DNA of 64,000 nucleotides from Devosia geojensis (GTDB lineage: Bacteria; Pseudomonadota; Alphaproteobacteria; Rhizobiales; Devosiaceae). The position numbers were made by a program, and so were the translations under genes. This document shows positions 46,377 to 54,738 of the stretch, piece by piece. Location of the stretch: the NCBI RefSeq assembly GCF_000969415.1, contig NZ_JZEX01000147.1:1-64000 (forward strand), written 5' to 3'. The notes under the pieces are model-generated. The model ran no database searches. It was not told the DNA's origin and saw only the letters and a program-made list of their open reading frames with translations. Each line of letters begins with the position of its first letter. Within the stretch, counting starts at the first letter, position 1.

Positions 46377-47144
46377 CTAGCCCCGCAGCATCGCGAAATG
46401 GTTCTCGAAGGCGGTGAGATACCAGCCCATCATCATGACGAGCAGCAGCGCCAGCAGGATGAGTCCGGCCAGGATATTGGCAGGCATAAGGATGAAGAAC
46501 ACCTGCAGCTGCGGCATCAGCCGCGCGAGGATCCCCGCGCCGAGATTGAAGACGAGGCCGTAGACGATGAATGGCGCCGACATCTGCACGCCGATGGTGA
46601 AGGCTGAGGCGACCGTGCGCAATGCCAGCTCTGAAGCGTCGGTCAGCATCAGGTCGCCGGTCGGGTCGAACGTCACGTAGCTGTCGTAGAGGGCGGCCAG
46701 CGCCATGTGGTGCAGGTCCGTCGCGAAGATGAGGGCGATGCCGAGGAAAGAGAGGAAGCTGCCGAACACGGCACCCTGCGCTCCCCCCTGGGTCGGATCG
46801 GCCGCCTGCGCCACGCTGAGGCCGGACTGGAAGGCGACAATGGCGCCGGCGACCTGCGTGGCGGCCACCAGCAACCGGCTGATCGCCCCCAGCACCAGGC
46901 CTACCGCCAGCTCGCGCACCAGCAGGATCAGCATGCCCTCGATGCCCGCCGGAAGCGTCGGCAGATGATCGAACAGCAGCGGATAGAGCACGACCGTCAA
47001 CGTCAGCGCGAAGGTGAGCCGAAGGCGCGCCGGAATGGCGTTCTCGCCAAGTGCGGGCACCAGCATCAGGAAAGCCCCGATGCGGGCGAAGAGCAGAAGA
47101 TAGAGGTAGGCCGCCTGCGGCAGCCAATCGAGCGCGATGGTCAT
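46377..47144 (-). CDS. fliR: Flagellar export gate protein FliR
   Basis: A 255-residue polytopic subunit of the FliPQR export channel. Evidence: ARIGAFLMLVPALGENAIPARLRL near residue 20, LVRELAVGLVLGAISRLLVAATQVAGAIVAFQSGLSVA near residue 74 (the conserved block), and AFFILMPANILAG-type C-terminal region. The order fliQ-fliR-flhB is the standard bacterial arrangement. The start ATG 47144 is 16 bases after the fliQ stop. Confidence 0.94.
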   Translation of the reverse strand: MTIALDWLPQAAYLYLLLFARIGAFLMLVPALGENAIPARLRLTFALTLTVVLYPLLFDHLPTLPAGIEGMLILLVRELAVGLVLGAISRLLVAATQVAGAIVAFQSGLSVAQAADPTQGGAQGAVFGSFLSFLGIALIFATDLHHMALAALYDSYVTFDPTGDLMLTDASELALRTVASAFTIGVQMSAPFIVYGLVFNLGAGILARLMPQLQVFFILMPANILAGLILLALLLVMMMGWYLTAFENHFAMLRG

Positions 47145-47160
47145 CGTCGCCCGGCCATCG

Positions 47161-47427
47161 CTAGCCGCCGACGATGATCATGTCGATGATGCGGTTCATG
47201 TACCCGGACATGGTGGCCCCGAGGAACGGCAACGCGATGAGCATGGTCACGAAGATGGCGATGATCTTGGGAACGAACACCAGCGTCATTTCCTGAATCT
47301 GCGTCAGCGCCTGGAACAGCGCGATGACGACGCCGACGACAAGCCCCACCAGCATCATCGGTAGCGACGCGATGATCAGCACCCAGACGCCCTCGCGGGC
47401 GATATCGAGGACTTCGGCGCCGGTCAT
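47161..47427 (-). CDS. fliQ: Flagellar export gate protein FliQ
   Basis: An 88-residue two-span protein of the export gate. MTGAEVLDIAREGVWVLIIASLPMMLVGLVVGVVIALFQALTQIQEMTL (key L-V-G-L-V-V-G and Q-I-Q-E-M-T-L) matches family FliQ/SpaQ. Coupled to fliR. Spaced 119 bases from fliE, in which a short T-poor non-coding stretch lies and no strong promoter is seen. Confidence 0.95.
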   Translation of the reverse strand: MTGAEVLDIAREGVWVLIIASLPMMLVGLVVGVVIALFQALTQIQEMTLVFVPKIIAIFVTMLIALPFLGATMSGYMNRIIDMIIVGG

Positions 47428-47546
47428 GTCGAATGTCGCGGGATCATGGCAGGGAAACTAGCTGAGTCTCGGCAAACCAGGGAGAAAGATTACAACCCCC
47501 TTCCGGCTGGAAGGAGGCTGCAGGAAGGCGCGGCTCTGCGGAGGCC

Positions 47547-47897
47547 TCAAATCGGCATCTGCATGATCTGCTCGTAGGCGGAGATCACCCGGTCACGCAC
47601 CGTGACCATCGTCTCGATGGCGACCTCGGTCTGCGAGATGGCGGTCACCATGTCGATGGTGCTGGCCTTGCCGCTCACGGTGTCGAGCGCCACCTGCTCG
47701 GACGCGTTGCCCTGGCCGATAACGCCACGCACGCTCTCGGCGAGCATCGAGGCGAAGTCCGTCCCCGGGGCCGATGGCGACGTGACATCGAACGGCATGG
47801 CCGCGGCGGTGAGATCGGTCTGCGGCTTGACGGCCTTGGCCAGGAGGTTGGCGACGTTGCCGTAGGCATTCGTCGCATTGAGAGCGGTAGTGGTCAT
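47547..47897 (-). CDS. fliE: Flagellar hook-basal body protein FliE
   Basis: MS-ring to rod junction protein exported early. The 116-residue product has the C-terminal conserved block ASTIDMVTAISQTEVAIETMVTVRDRVISAYEQIMQMPI, with the family's E-x-x-x-x-x-x-V-R-x-K/R-x-x-x-A-Y-x-x-I-M-x-M-x-I. It follows flgC by 27 bases. Confidence 0.94.
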   Translation of the reverse strand: MTTTALNATNAYGNVANLLAKAVKPQTDLTAAAMPFDVTSPSAPGTDFASMLAESVRGVIGQGNASEQVALDTVSGKASTIDMVTAISQTEVAIETMVTVRDRVISAYEQIMQMPI

Positions 47898-47924
47898 TGC
47901 CTGAACTTCCTAATGAAAATCTGG

Positions 47925-48338
47925 TTAGCGGCGCAGGATATCGAGCGTCTGGCCCAGCATCTGCCGGGTGACGGAAACGACGTTGAGGTTGGCTTCGTAG
48001 GTGCGCTGGGCTTCGCGCATGTCCATGGCTTCGATCAGCGTGTCGACATTGGGGTACCGTACGTACCCGGTTTCGTCGGCGGCCGGATGCCCGGGTTCGT
48101 AGCGCGTGGTGAAGGCGCTCATGTCGTAGGCGAGCCGGCCGACGGAAACCTTGGTCGCTTCGAGTTGCCGGTCATATTCGGCCCGGAACGTCGGCACCCG
48201 GCGGCGGTACGGATCTTCTTCCGGCGTCTTGCCGACCGAATCGGCGTTGGCAATGTTCTCGGCGATCACACGCATGCGCGCCGATTGCGCATGCAGCCCC
48301 GTGGCCGCGATCTTCAATGAAGTGGAAAAATCGGTCAT
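47925..48338 (-). CDS. flgC: Flagellar basal-body rod protein FlgC
   Basis: Proximal rod protein of 137 residues. Rod signature SLKIAATGLHAQSARMRVIAENIANADS (residues about 6-33) and the C-terminal LIEAMDMREAQRTYEANLNVVSVTRQMLGQTLDILR are canonical. 14 bases downstream of flgB. Confidence 0.96.
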   Translation of the reverse strand: MTDFSTSLKIAATGLHAQSARMRVIAENIANADSVGKTPEEDPYRRRVPTFRAEYDRQLEATKVSVGRLAYDMSAFTTRYEPGHPAADETGYVRYPNVDTLIEAMDMREAQRTYEANLNVVSVTRQMLGQTLDILRR

Positions 48339-48352
48339 GGCTCGAAAGTGTC

Positions 48353-48748
48353 CTATGCCTGCCGCCCGAGCGCGGTGCGCAGGATGCGGACGGATTTCTG
48401 GTAGAGCGTGGTCGCCGCCTGGTAGTCCATCATGTTGGTGGTCATCTTCATCATCTCGTCCTCGAGGGTGACGCCGTTGCCCGAGGGCGTGATCTCGAAG
48501 CTGGCCATGCGCTGCGCGCCATGGGCGCCCGGGCTCGCGGAATTCGCCGCGATGTGACGGGGCTGGGTGGTGGCGGTGGAAATTCCGGCCCGCGAGCTGG
48601 CGCGCGGGTCATCGAGATCGAACGCCTTGAGGTCGCGCCCGCGATAACCGGGCGTCTCCGCATTGGCGACATTTTCGGCCAATAGGCTCTGACGAGCCTG
48701 ATGCCAGCGCATCTTCTCGCCAAGCGTCGTGAATATGGAAAGCTTCAT
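48353..48748 (-). CDS. flgB: Flagellar basal-body rod protein FlgB
   Basis: Proximal rod protein of 131 residues, first gene of the flgB-flgC-fliE-fliQ-fliR-flhB run. LGEKMRWHQARQSLLAENVANAETPGYRGRDLKAF contains the rod motif, and the C-terminus has the usual MDYQAATTLYQKSVRILRTAL helix. ATG 48748 is preferred to GTG 48757. The flgB promoter region carries a CtrA-type box at 48815-48829. Confidence 0.94.
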   Translation of the reverse strand: MKLSIFTTLGEKMRWHQARQSLLAENVANAETPGYRGRDLKAFDLDDPRASSRAGISTATTQPRHIAANSASPGAHGAQRMASFEITPSGNGVTLEDEMMKMTTNMMDYQAATTLYQKSVRILRTALGRQA

Positions 48749-48814
48749 TAAATCCACAGCCGCACCCCTGCTGTTTCTATCCGAGCAACTAGGAAAAATC
48801 TGCCGTGCGGGTGG

Positions 48815-48829
48815 TTAATGGAGTGTTAA
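48815..48829. promoter_or_regulatory. CtrA binding site (perfect TTAA-N7-TTAA)
   Basis: TTAA-TGGAGTG-TTAA, followed by C. It matches the CtrA core exactly, is 67 bases upstream of flgB and lies between two flagellar operons. CtrA activates flagellar class II genes in Caulobacter, and cckA, its upstream kinase, is 3.7 kb away in this same cluster. Confidence 0.7.
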
Positions 48830-48844
48830 CAACACTGCTTTACG

Positions 48845-48861
48845 GTGGCAGAAGTCTCGCA
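48845..48861 (+). promoter_or_regulatory. Sigma-54 type -24/-12 promoter toward fliO
   Basis: GTGGCAGAAGTCTCGCA has the obligatory GG and GC separated by exactly 10 bases, plus TGGCA in the -24 block. The -12 block is CGCA rather than TTGCA, so it is an imperfect match. It points to fliO-fliP, whose starts are about 115-170 bases downstream. Confidence 0.45.
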
Positions 48862-49011
48862 ATTTGCATTTCGCGGCGCTTAAGATAGGCAATATATGCC
48901 CACGACCGAGGCCAAAGGGGCGTGCATGACCAGAATTTCCGGCGATTCCGGTAGGTCCGGGAAGCTGCAGATGGCGTGCGGCGGGCCAAGCGATTCTATG
49001 AGGTGCGACTC

Positions 49012-49698
49012 GTGCAGTTCCTGACCAGCCTGTTCGGCGGTTCCGGCAATATGTGGCTGACGGCGTTGTTTGCGCTCGGCGTCGTCATCATTCTCATCTT
49101 CATCGTCATGTGGATCCTGCGGATCATCGCCGGCGGCAATGGCTCGGCCACCCGCGGACGCAACCGGCGCCTGTCGGTGGTCGATTCGCTCGCCCTCGAC
49201 CAGAAGCGACAGTTGCTGGTCGTGCGCCGCGACAATGTCGAGCACCTGATCCTCACTGGCGGCCCGACCGACATCGTCGTCGAGACCGGCATTCCGGTCC
49301 CCGAGCAGCCCGCTCGTCCCGTGCCGCAGCGCCGCAACATGTTCGGCAAGCCCGCCGAGCCGCAGGCGCCGACTATCGCCCCCGCCGCGCCGGTGGCTCC
49401 GGCGGTCGCGGTCGAGCCTGTTGCGACGGTTGCCGCTCCCGCGCCGGTCGAGCCGCCCTCCTCCAATGTCTCCCCGCTCGACAAGATGCGCTCCGCCGCC
49501 GGCGGCCGCCGCAACGGCAAGCTGCGGCATCCGGGCCTTAGGGAAGACGCCCCCCGTCCACAGGAAGAGACGGTGGATGGGGCGCTCCCCGCCCGCGACT
49601 CAGCTAAGGAGTCGGATGGCGACAACGGGGGCGGACGGACCGGCAGTGACGACGAGGCTCAGGCAAAGGCCGAAGGGCGCGCCGGCGACGGCAACTGA
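49012..49698 (+). CDS. fliO: FliO-like flagellar biosynthesis protein
   Basis: A 228-residue FliO-type protein. One span near the N-terminus (WLTALFALGVVIILIFIVMWILRI), then the FliO domain with RRLSVVDSLALDQKRQLLVVRRDNVEHLILTGGPTDIVVETGI, followed by a long Pro/Ala-rich cytoplasmic tail and a polar C-terminus. FliO stabilises FliP during assembly of the export gate. Start GTG 49012 is inferred from GAGGT nine bases ahead; a GTG at 48976 would add 12 residues. The 3' end overlaps fliP by 83 bases. Confidence 0.8.
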   Translation: MQFLTSLFGGSGNMWLTALFALGVVIILIFIVMWILRIIAGGNGSATRGRNRRLSVVDSLALDQKRQLLVVRRDNVEHLILTGGPTDIVVETGIPVPEQPARPVPQRRNMFGKPAEPQAPTIAPAAPVAPAVAVEPVATVAAPAPVEPPSSNVSPLDKMRSAAGGRRNGKLRHPGLREDAPRPQEETVDGALPARDSAKESDGDNGGGRTGSDDEAQAKAEGRAGDGN

Positions 49699-50446
49699 CG
49701 CGGGCGCCCGCCGCAGGCGGGTCATCGCCTTTTGCGCGTTGGTCGCCGCCCTCGTCATTCCATCCGTCGCCTTCGGACAGAACCTCTCCATCGACTTCGG
49801 CGACGACGCGACGCTGACCGAGCGCGCCGTCCAGCTCATCGGCCTCATCACCGTTCTCTCGCTGGCCCCGTCGCTGCTGGTGATGGTCACGAGCTTCACG
49901 CGTATCGTGGTGGTGCTCTCGCTGCTGCGTACCGCCATCGGCCTGCAGACGGCGCCGCCCAACTCGGTGATGGTCTCGCTTGCGCTCTTTCTCACCTTCT
50001 TCGTGATGGCGCCGACCTTCCAGCAATCCTACGACCAGGGCATCGCCCCGCTGATGGCCGGCCAGATCGAGACGACGGAAGCCTTCGGGCGCGCCGCGGC
50101 GCCCATACATGAGTTCATGCGCGCCAATGTGCGCGAGCAGGATCTCACCCTCTTCTACGACCTGACGGAAGCGACGCCCCCCGATGATCCCGAGGCGATC
50201 CCGCTGCAGCTCCTGATCCCCGCCTTCATGATCTCGGAGCTGCGCCGGGCCTTCGAAATCGGATTCCTGCTGTTCCTGCCCTTCGTCATCATCGACATGG
50301 TCGTTGCCTCCGTGCTGATGTCGATGGGCATGATGATGCTGCCGCCGGTGGTGATCTCGCTGCCGTTCAAGCTGATCTTCTTCGTACTCGTCGACGGCTG
50401 GTACCTGGTCGCCGGCTCGCTGGTGAGAAGCTTCACCTCGGGATAG
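49616..50446 (+). CDS. fliP: Flagellar export gate protein FliP
   Basis: A 276-residue FliP with a cleavable signal peptide (RRRRVIAFCALVAALVIPSVAFGQ). Core blocks: LAPSLLVMVTSFTRIVVVLSLLRTAIG, QTAPPNSVMVSLALFLTFFVMAPTF, LLIPAFMISELRRAFEIGFLLFLPFVIIDMVVASVLMSMGMMMLPPVVISLPFKLIFFVLVDGWYLVAGSLV, which are nearly invariant. ATG 49616 is preferred because AAGGAG lies at 49606-49610. It begins inside fliO in another frame, so the two are tightly coupled. It ends two bases from the convergent TPR gene. Confidence 0.95.
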   Translation: MATTGADGPAVTTRLRQRPKGAPATATDAGARRRRVIAFCALVAALVIPSVAFGQNLSIDFGDDATLTERAVQLIGLITVLSLAPSLLVMVTSFTRIVVVLSLLRTAIGLQTAPPNSVMVSLALFLTFFVMAPTFQQSYDQGIAPLMAGQIETTEAFGRAAAPIHEFMRANVREQDLTLFYDLTEATPPDDPEAIPLQLLIPAFMISELRRAFEIGFLLFLPFVIIDMVVASVLMSMGMMMLPPVVISLPFKLIFFVLVDGWYLVAGSLVRSFTSG

Positions 50447-50448
50447 GC

Positions 50449-53400
50449 CTATCGGCTCGCCACCGTCGCCTGCGTCTGGCTGGCTTCCAGCGGCGTCAGG
50501 GCTCCATCGGCGCCATAGGCGTCGCGATAGGAGGCGAGAAAGGCATTGAGGCTGTCGATGGCGGCGATTTCGCGCGCAACCTGACGGAACTCGTTGCTCG
50601 ATGGCTCAAGCGTGGCGGTCACGTAGTCGAACATCGCCCATTCCGGCGAGACCGACATGCGTTCGACGAACTTGTCACGCAGCCGCGACACGCCGAAGCG
50701 GTCGCCCGCCAGCACGAAGCCGACCGCCGCCTTGACGACGTTCATGCGCGCCGCCTGGTTGAAGGCCGCCAGCTCCATACCCGAATACATCGCCTCCAGC
50801 ATTTCGGCCGCCATGGCGTAACGCCCCGCTTTCCAGTGCGCATCGATCCGCATGAGCGAGACATCCCTGCCGCTCATGTCGCTGAGCATGTCGAGCGCGA
50901 GTTCCTGCCGGCCCACTTCGATCAGCGCCCGCGCCTCCAGCACCCGCCGCTGGCGGGCGAGCGTCGTGCCGATCTCGGGCAGGCGCGTATCGGCCAACAC
51001 CCGCAGAGCCTGTTGCGGCTTGCGATCGGCGAGATGGATGACGGCAAGGTCTGCCGCAAGTTGACTGCGCGCCACGCCCTTGAGGCGGTTCTCGAGCTGG
51101 TAATCCAGCAACTCTGCCGCCTGCGCGAGCAGGTCGACCTGCACGAGTCGGCGGGCAAGATTGCGGATCATCTCGTCGCCGCGCGCGCCGGGCGGGGTCA
51201 GTTGCCGGAAATCATAATAGAGACCGAGCGCATCGACAGGCTCGAGAGTGTCCGCTCGTCCGTTGAGGAAGAGGTCGGCAAAAACCTTCTGTGCATCCGC
51301 GTGCATGGCATTGATCGCGGCGTTGTCGGCAAAGCTCGCCGAGGCCTGCCGCACCGTTTCGAAGCCCAGGCGATAGGCGCCATCGCGGAAGTAAAGCTCG
51401 GCCAGCATCTTCTGCATGTCGGCCTCGAGCGCATCGCCGCGCCAGAGCATCGCCTCGGCGGCCAGCGTCTCGGTGGCCTTGTTCATGTCGAGATTGCCGG
51501 CCGCATCGAGCAGGCGCAGCGTGCGGTAGACCGCTTCCGCCCGCGTCGGCCTGATGTCTGCGGCGATCACCTGCCCGTAGATGTCGATGGCCTCTTCCGG
51601 GCGCCCTTCGAGCTCGGCGAGCCGCCCCTGAAGGAGGTGATAGAGGCTCACCTGCCCAAGATCGAGCGCGGCGAAGTCGATCCCGGTAAAGAGGCGCTTG
51701 GCCATCTCGGCATCGCCGGTCTCGATCGCGGCGCGCAGGGCAGAGAGCTTGAAACGCAGTTGCACCCACACCGGATAGCTGTCGAGCACCGGCTCGGCGG
51801 CCCTAGCGTCCTCGCGCGCGCCGCGGAAATCGGAGGTTTCGGCACGGGCGATGGCGCGCCAGAGCATGGAATCGACATCGGCCGAAAGCAGCGGCGATTG
51901 CAGGATGGCGATGGCCTCGCGCGGACGTCCGGCAAGCGTATTGCCGATCGCCTGCGCCATGCGGATCTTGCGCAATTCCTCGTCGTTCGACGGATCCGCC
52001 CCGAGCACCCGCAGCACACCCAGCGCTTCGTGGGCGAAGCGGTTGGCGAGGTAGAACTGCGCGAGATTGAACCGCGCCGTCTCGCGCGCCTCGCCCTCGC
52101 TCTGGGCCGCCTGCCGCATCAGGTCCTCGCGGGTCTGCGACAGCACGCCCGCATCCGGCTGAGCCGGCCGGCGCAGGTCGATGAAGGCTGCCCGTGTCTC
52201 GCCGCGCCCGAAGAACGTCTCGCGGCGCACCTGGTCGAGCGAGGAAACGGTGAGTCCACCTTCGGCGCTGATGACCGCGAGCCGATCCTCCAGGCGCACC
52301 TCGACGCCCGGATGTTCCGGGCGGACGACGAGCCCGTGGACGCTGCGCAGCGCATCGAAATCGACATAGTCGAACGTGCGGGTGATCCCGCGCGCCGGCG
52401 GATAGGCGGTGACGACGCGCAGCGTGTCGCCCACCTGCGGATCGCGGAACTCGTGCACGCGCACCGGGCGCGCCATGTCCGCGGTCATCTCGTAGAGATC
52501 GGACGCCCCGAGTCGCCGCTCAAAGGTCACCGGCTCGGTCGGCGCCAACACCATATCCCCGAGCGAGAGCACCCATGCCCTACCCTCGGACCCGAGCGTC
52601 GCCAACCTGTCCCGCGCGAGCGCAATGCGCACGACCTGTGTGTCGCCGGCTGGCGTCACCTCGAAGGTGCTGGCGACATCGTCGAGCCTGGCGGCATCTT
52701 GCGGAGCCGCGATGGCGGCCCCGGTGTCGAACAGCATCCACAGCGAGTCACCGCGCCGGAACACGGCCGCCGGCACCTCTTCCTCGAAGGGAAAGACGAC
52801 CCGGACCGTATTGCCCTGGGTGGTGACGAACGGGGTCACCGGCGCCAGGGGCTCGGCGCGCAACATCGCGGTCGCCGGCTCCGCAGAAGTTTCGGCCGCC
52901 GCCTGCTCGACGGAGTCGGTCTCGGCCTCCGCCGCCAGCTCTTCGACGGCGATCTGCGGCAGCGCCGTGCCGGCAAGGTCGATGTCGAGCAGAAACTCGC
53001 GCGGGGAATTCTCGAAGAAACGCGGCGTGACGCCCTCGGCCAGCTTGAGACTCACGACCGCCCCGTCTGGCGTCTTTTCGGATGCAAGCGAAGCGAGTTC
53101 GGGTGGCAGGTCCACCGCAAGATCACGCAGATCCACGTCCACCGGCCACTCGAAGGCGATGCTGGCCTGGTCTTCCACCTGCTCGTAGCTGGCGGTCGTG
53201 TCGACGCTCCAGTTGAAGTGCAGGCGCAGGAACGTCGGGTTGCGCCCGATGCGCACCTCGGCCTGCGGATCGAGCTCGGCGACGTCGCGCTGTTTCCTCC
53301 GCCGCTCGGCCTCGATGGCGGCAAGCCGGGCGCGCTCGGCGAGTTCGTCGATCACCTCCTGCGGCAGACCCGGCGGCAGGCCCTGCCAGGAGAGAGGCAG

Positions 53401-53781
53401 GAGGTCGATGAACAGCCTCTCGCCCGCCTCGATGCTGTTGAAATTGAGATTGCGCCGCAGCGCGAACCGCACGCCCCCAAGATCGGGATCGACCCGGGCT
53501 ATGGAGACGTATTCGGGCAGCGCCAGATCGACGGCCGGCATCTGGACGCTGACCTCGTCGTTCTCGAATTCGATCGAGAGGACGCCGTTGTCCATCCACA
53601 CTTTGTGAGCAGGCAGCGTATCGCGTTCCGGGAAGCTGAGGACGAGGCGCCCGAAGCCCTCTTCCTGCGTGACGAAGAGCTGCGCGCGCTCCAGCGCGAG
53701 CGCCGAAGCCGGCAAGGCCACGAGCACCACGGCCGCACCAGCCGCGACCTTTCTCAAAGCAGACTTGAACACAGCCCCCAC
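50449..53781 (-). CDS. Large secreted TPR protein of unknown function in the flagellar cluster
   Basis: A 1110-residue protein with a Sec signal peptide (VFKSALRKVAAGAAVVLVALPASALA, cut near residue 30). Residues about 32-300 form two beta-rich repeats of the type LERAQLFVTQEEGFGRLVLSFPE and PTFLRLHFNWSVD, resembling AMIN/FimV-like modules with the phrase FENSPREFLLDID. A second beta-rich region spans 320-540. The C-terminal half (about 545-1100) is alpha-helical with TPR-like motifs (for example GRLAELEGRPEEAIDIYGQVIAADIRPTRAEA near 720). No enzyme motif or lipobox. Not a known flagellar protein. The start is GTG 53781 with AGGCGGG ahead; GTG 53772 is an alternative. A CtrA-like box is upstream. 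Confidence 0.85.
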   Translation of the reverse strand: MGAVFKSALRKVAAGAAVVLVALPASALALERAQLFVTQEEGFGRLVLSFPERDTLPAHKVWMDNGVLSIEFENDEVSVQMPAVDLALPEYVSIARVDPDLGGVRFALRRNLNFNSIEAGERLFIDLLPLSWQGLPPGLPQEVIDELAERARLAAIEAERRRKQRDVAELDPQAEVRIGRNPTFLRLHFNWSVDTTASYEQVEDQASIAFEWPVDVDLRDLAVDLPPELASLASEKTPDGAVVSLKLAEGVTPRFFENSPREFLLDIDLAGTALPQIAVEELAAEAETDSVEQAAAETSAEPATAMLRAEPLAPVTPFVTTQGNTVRVVFPFEEEVPAAVFRRGDSLWMLFDTGAAIAAPQDAARLDDVASTFEVTPAGDTQVVRIALARDRLATLGSEGRAWVLSLGDMVLAPTEPVTFERRLGASDLYEMTADMARPVRVHEFRDPQVGDTLRVVTAYPPARGITRTFDYVDFDALRSVHGLVVRPEHPGVEVRLEDRLAVISAEGGLTVSSLDQVRRETFFGRGETRAAFIDLRRPAQPDAGVLSQTREDLMRQAAQSEGEARETARFNLAQFYLANRFAHEALGVLRVLGADPSNDEELRKIRMAQAIGNTLAGRPREAIAILQSPLLSADVDSMLWRAIARAETSDFRGAREDARAAEPVLDSYPVWVQLRFKLSALRAAIETGDAEMAKRLFTGIDFAALDLGQVSLYHLLQGRLAELEGRPEEAIDIYGQVIAADIRPTRAEAVYRTLRLLDAAGNLDMNKATETLAAEAMLWRGDALEADMQKMLAELYFRDGAYRLGFETVRQASASFADNAAINAMHADAQKVFADLFLNGRADTLEPVDALGLYYDFRQLTPPGARGDEMIRNLARRLVQVDLLAQAAELLDYQLENRLKGVARSQLAADLAVIHLADRKPQQALRVLADTRLPEIGTTLARQRRVLEARALIEVGRQELALDMLSDMSGRDVSLMRIDAHWKAGRYAMAAEMLEAMYSGMELAAFNQAARMNVVKAAVGFVLAGDRFGVSRLRDKFVERMSVSPEWAMFDYVTATLEPSSNEFRQVAREIAAIDSLNAFLASYRDAYGADGALTPLEASQTQATVASR

Positions 53782-53886
53782 GGCCCGCCCGCCTAACGCT
53801 ACTCAGGGCGTTCTTTCGCAACGGTCGAGCCGTCGCCGATCGAAAACGCGTGTTACACCAAACGGGTGGAACCTAGCCGAGGCGCC

Positions 53887-53901
53887 TTAACGCGCGATTA
53901 C
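53887..53901. promoter_or_regulatory. CtrA-like box upstream of the TPR protein gene
   Basis: TTAA-CGCGCGA-TTAC: half-sites correctly spaced by seven bases, one mismatch in the second half. It lies 106 bases upstream of the TPR gene start and between it and the phosphoesterase gene, where no other promoter is evident. Confidence 0.4.
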
Positions 53902-53910
53902 TCGTAGTGC

Positions 53911-54738
53911 TCAAGCCGGCTCGCTCGCCTTCTCGCGCGTTCGCCATTGCCCCTCCAGCCAGTCGCGCACGACAATGGTGATCTCGTCCGGCGAGATATC
54001 GACGATGTTGTAGGAATTCGGCTCGCCGCGCAGACGCGTGGAAATGGCCGAGGAGGCCTGCGCCACGAGAATCGGCGCCCGTGCCGCCTGGCGCAGGCCT
54101 GTTGGCGCGCCGACCGTCACCGGGTGCGTCGGTTCGTGGAGCCGCACATAGGATAGGTGAAAGTGCCCCGAAAGGACGAGCCGCACGCCGAGATCGGCAA
54201 AGCACCGCAGCGCCTCGTCGGCGCGTTTGACCAGCTTGGTGCGCTGCACCATCGGCTCGGTGGGAAAGAGCAGCGGATGGTGGGCGACGACCACGCGGAT
54301 CGAGTCCGGCGCGGCGCGCGAGAACCGCTGTTCCAGATGCTCCAGCTGGTCGCGCGAGATCGAGCCGTGTCCCCAGTTCCAGTCGAGCCGCATCCGGCGC
54401 GACGTCTTCATACCGGCTAGAGCCACTCCCTGCATCTCGAGGAACGGCTCGACGTCCTGCGCGATATATTTGCGATAGAGCCCATAAGGGTCGAGGAAGC
54501 GCCTGAAGATGTTGACCGCCGGCACGTCATGGTTGCCGGGCACGGCAAAGACCGGCGCATGGAGCGTATCGAGGAACGCGCGGGCCTGAGCGAACTCGGC
54601 GCTGCTGCCGACCTGGGTGAAATCGCCGGAAACGGCGATGAGGTCGGCGTTCTGTCCGGCGATGTCCGTGGCGAGGCTGCCCGAGGCGCCGGCGTCGTGG
54701 CGACCGAAGTGGAGATCGGAGAGATGAACGATCCTCAT
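53911..54738 (-). CDS. Metallophosphoesterase
   Basis: A 275-residue calcineurin-like phosphoesterase. Metal motifs: [11 protein letters not shown] (D8, H10), [18 protein letters not shown] (Asn, His, Asp), VVVAHHPLL, and [13 protein letters not shown] near the C-terminus. Closest to CpdA-like and DNA-repair Mre11-like enzymes; the substrate (cAMP, phospholipid, nucleotide) is unknown. ATG 54738 overlaps the lipid kinase stop by four bases, so the two are coupled. An upstream in-frame reading is antisense-like and rejected. Confidence 0.87.
   Translation of the reverse strand: MRIVHLSDLHFGRHDAGASGSLATDIAGQNADLIAVSGDFTQVGSSAEFAQARAFLDTLHAPVFAVPGNHDVPAVNIFRRFLDPYGLYRKYIAQDVEPFLEMQGVALAGMKTSRRMRLDWNWGHGSISRDQLEHLEQRFSRAAPDSIRVVVAHHPLLFPTEPMVQRTKLVKRADEALRCFADLGVRLVLSGHFHLSYVRLHEPTHPVTVGAPTGLRQAARAPILVAQASSAISTRLRGEPNSYNIVDISPDEITIVVRDWLEGQWRTREKASEPA

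Larger units (their letters stand above)
48749..49011. promoter_or_regulatory. Divergent flagellar promoter region flgB/fliO
   Basis: 263 bases between divergent flagellar operons. It holds a CtrA-type box (48815-48829), a plus-strand sigma-54-type element (48845-48861) and AT-rich sequence (TTAAGATAGGCAATATATG) near 48880-48898. Confidence 0.6.

Noticed and set aside
50836-53796. 986-codon open frame on the plus strand
   Set aside because: It runs antisense to the 1110-residue TPR protein, has a His/Arg/Gly/Asp-rich composition with no domain, and arises from the GC-rich third codon positions of the real gene.
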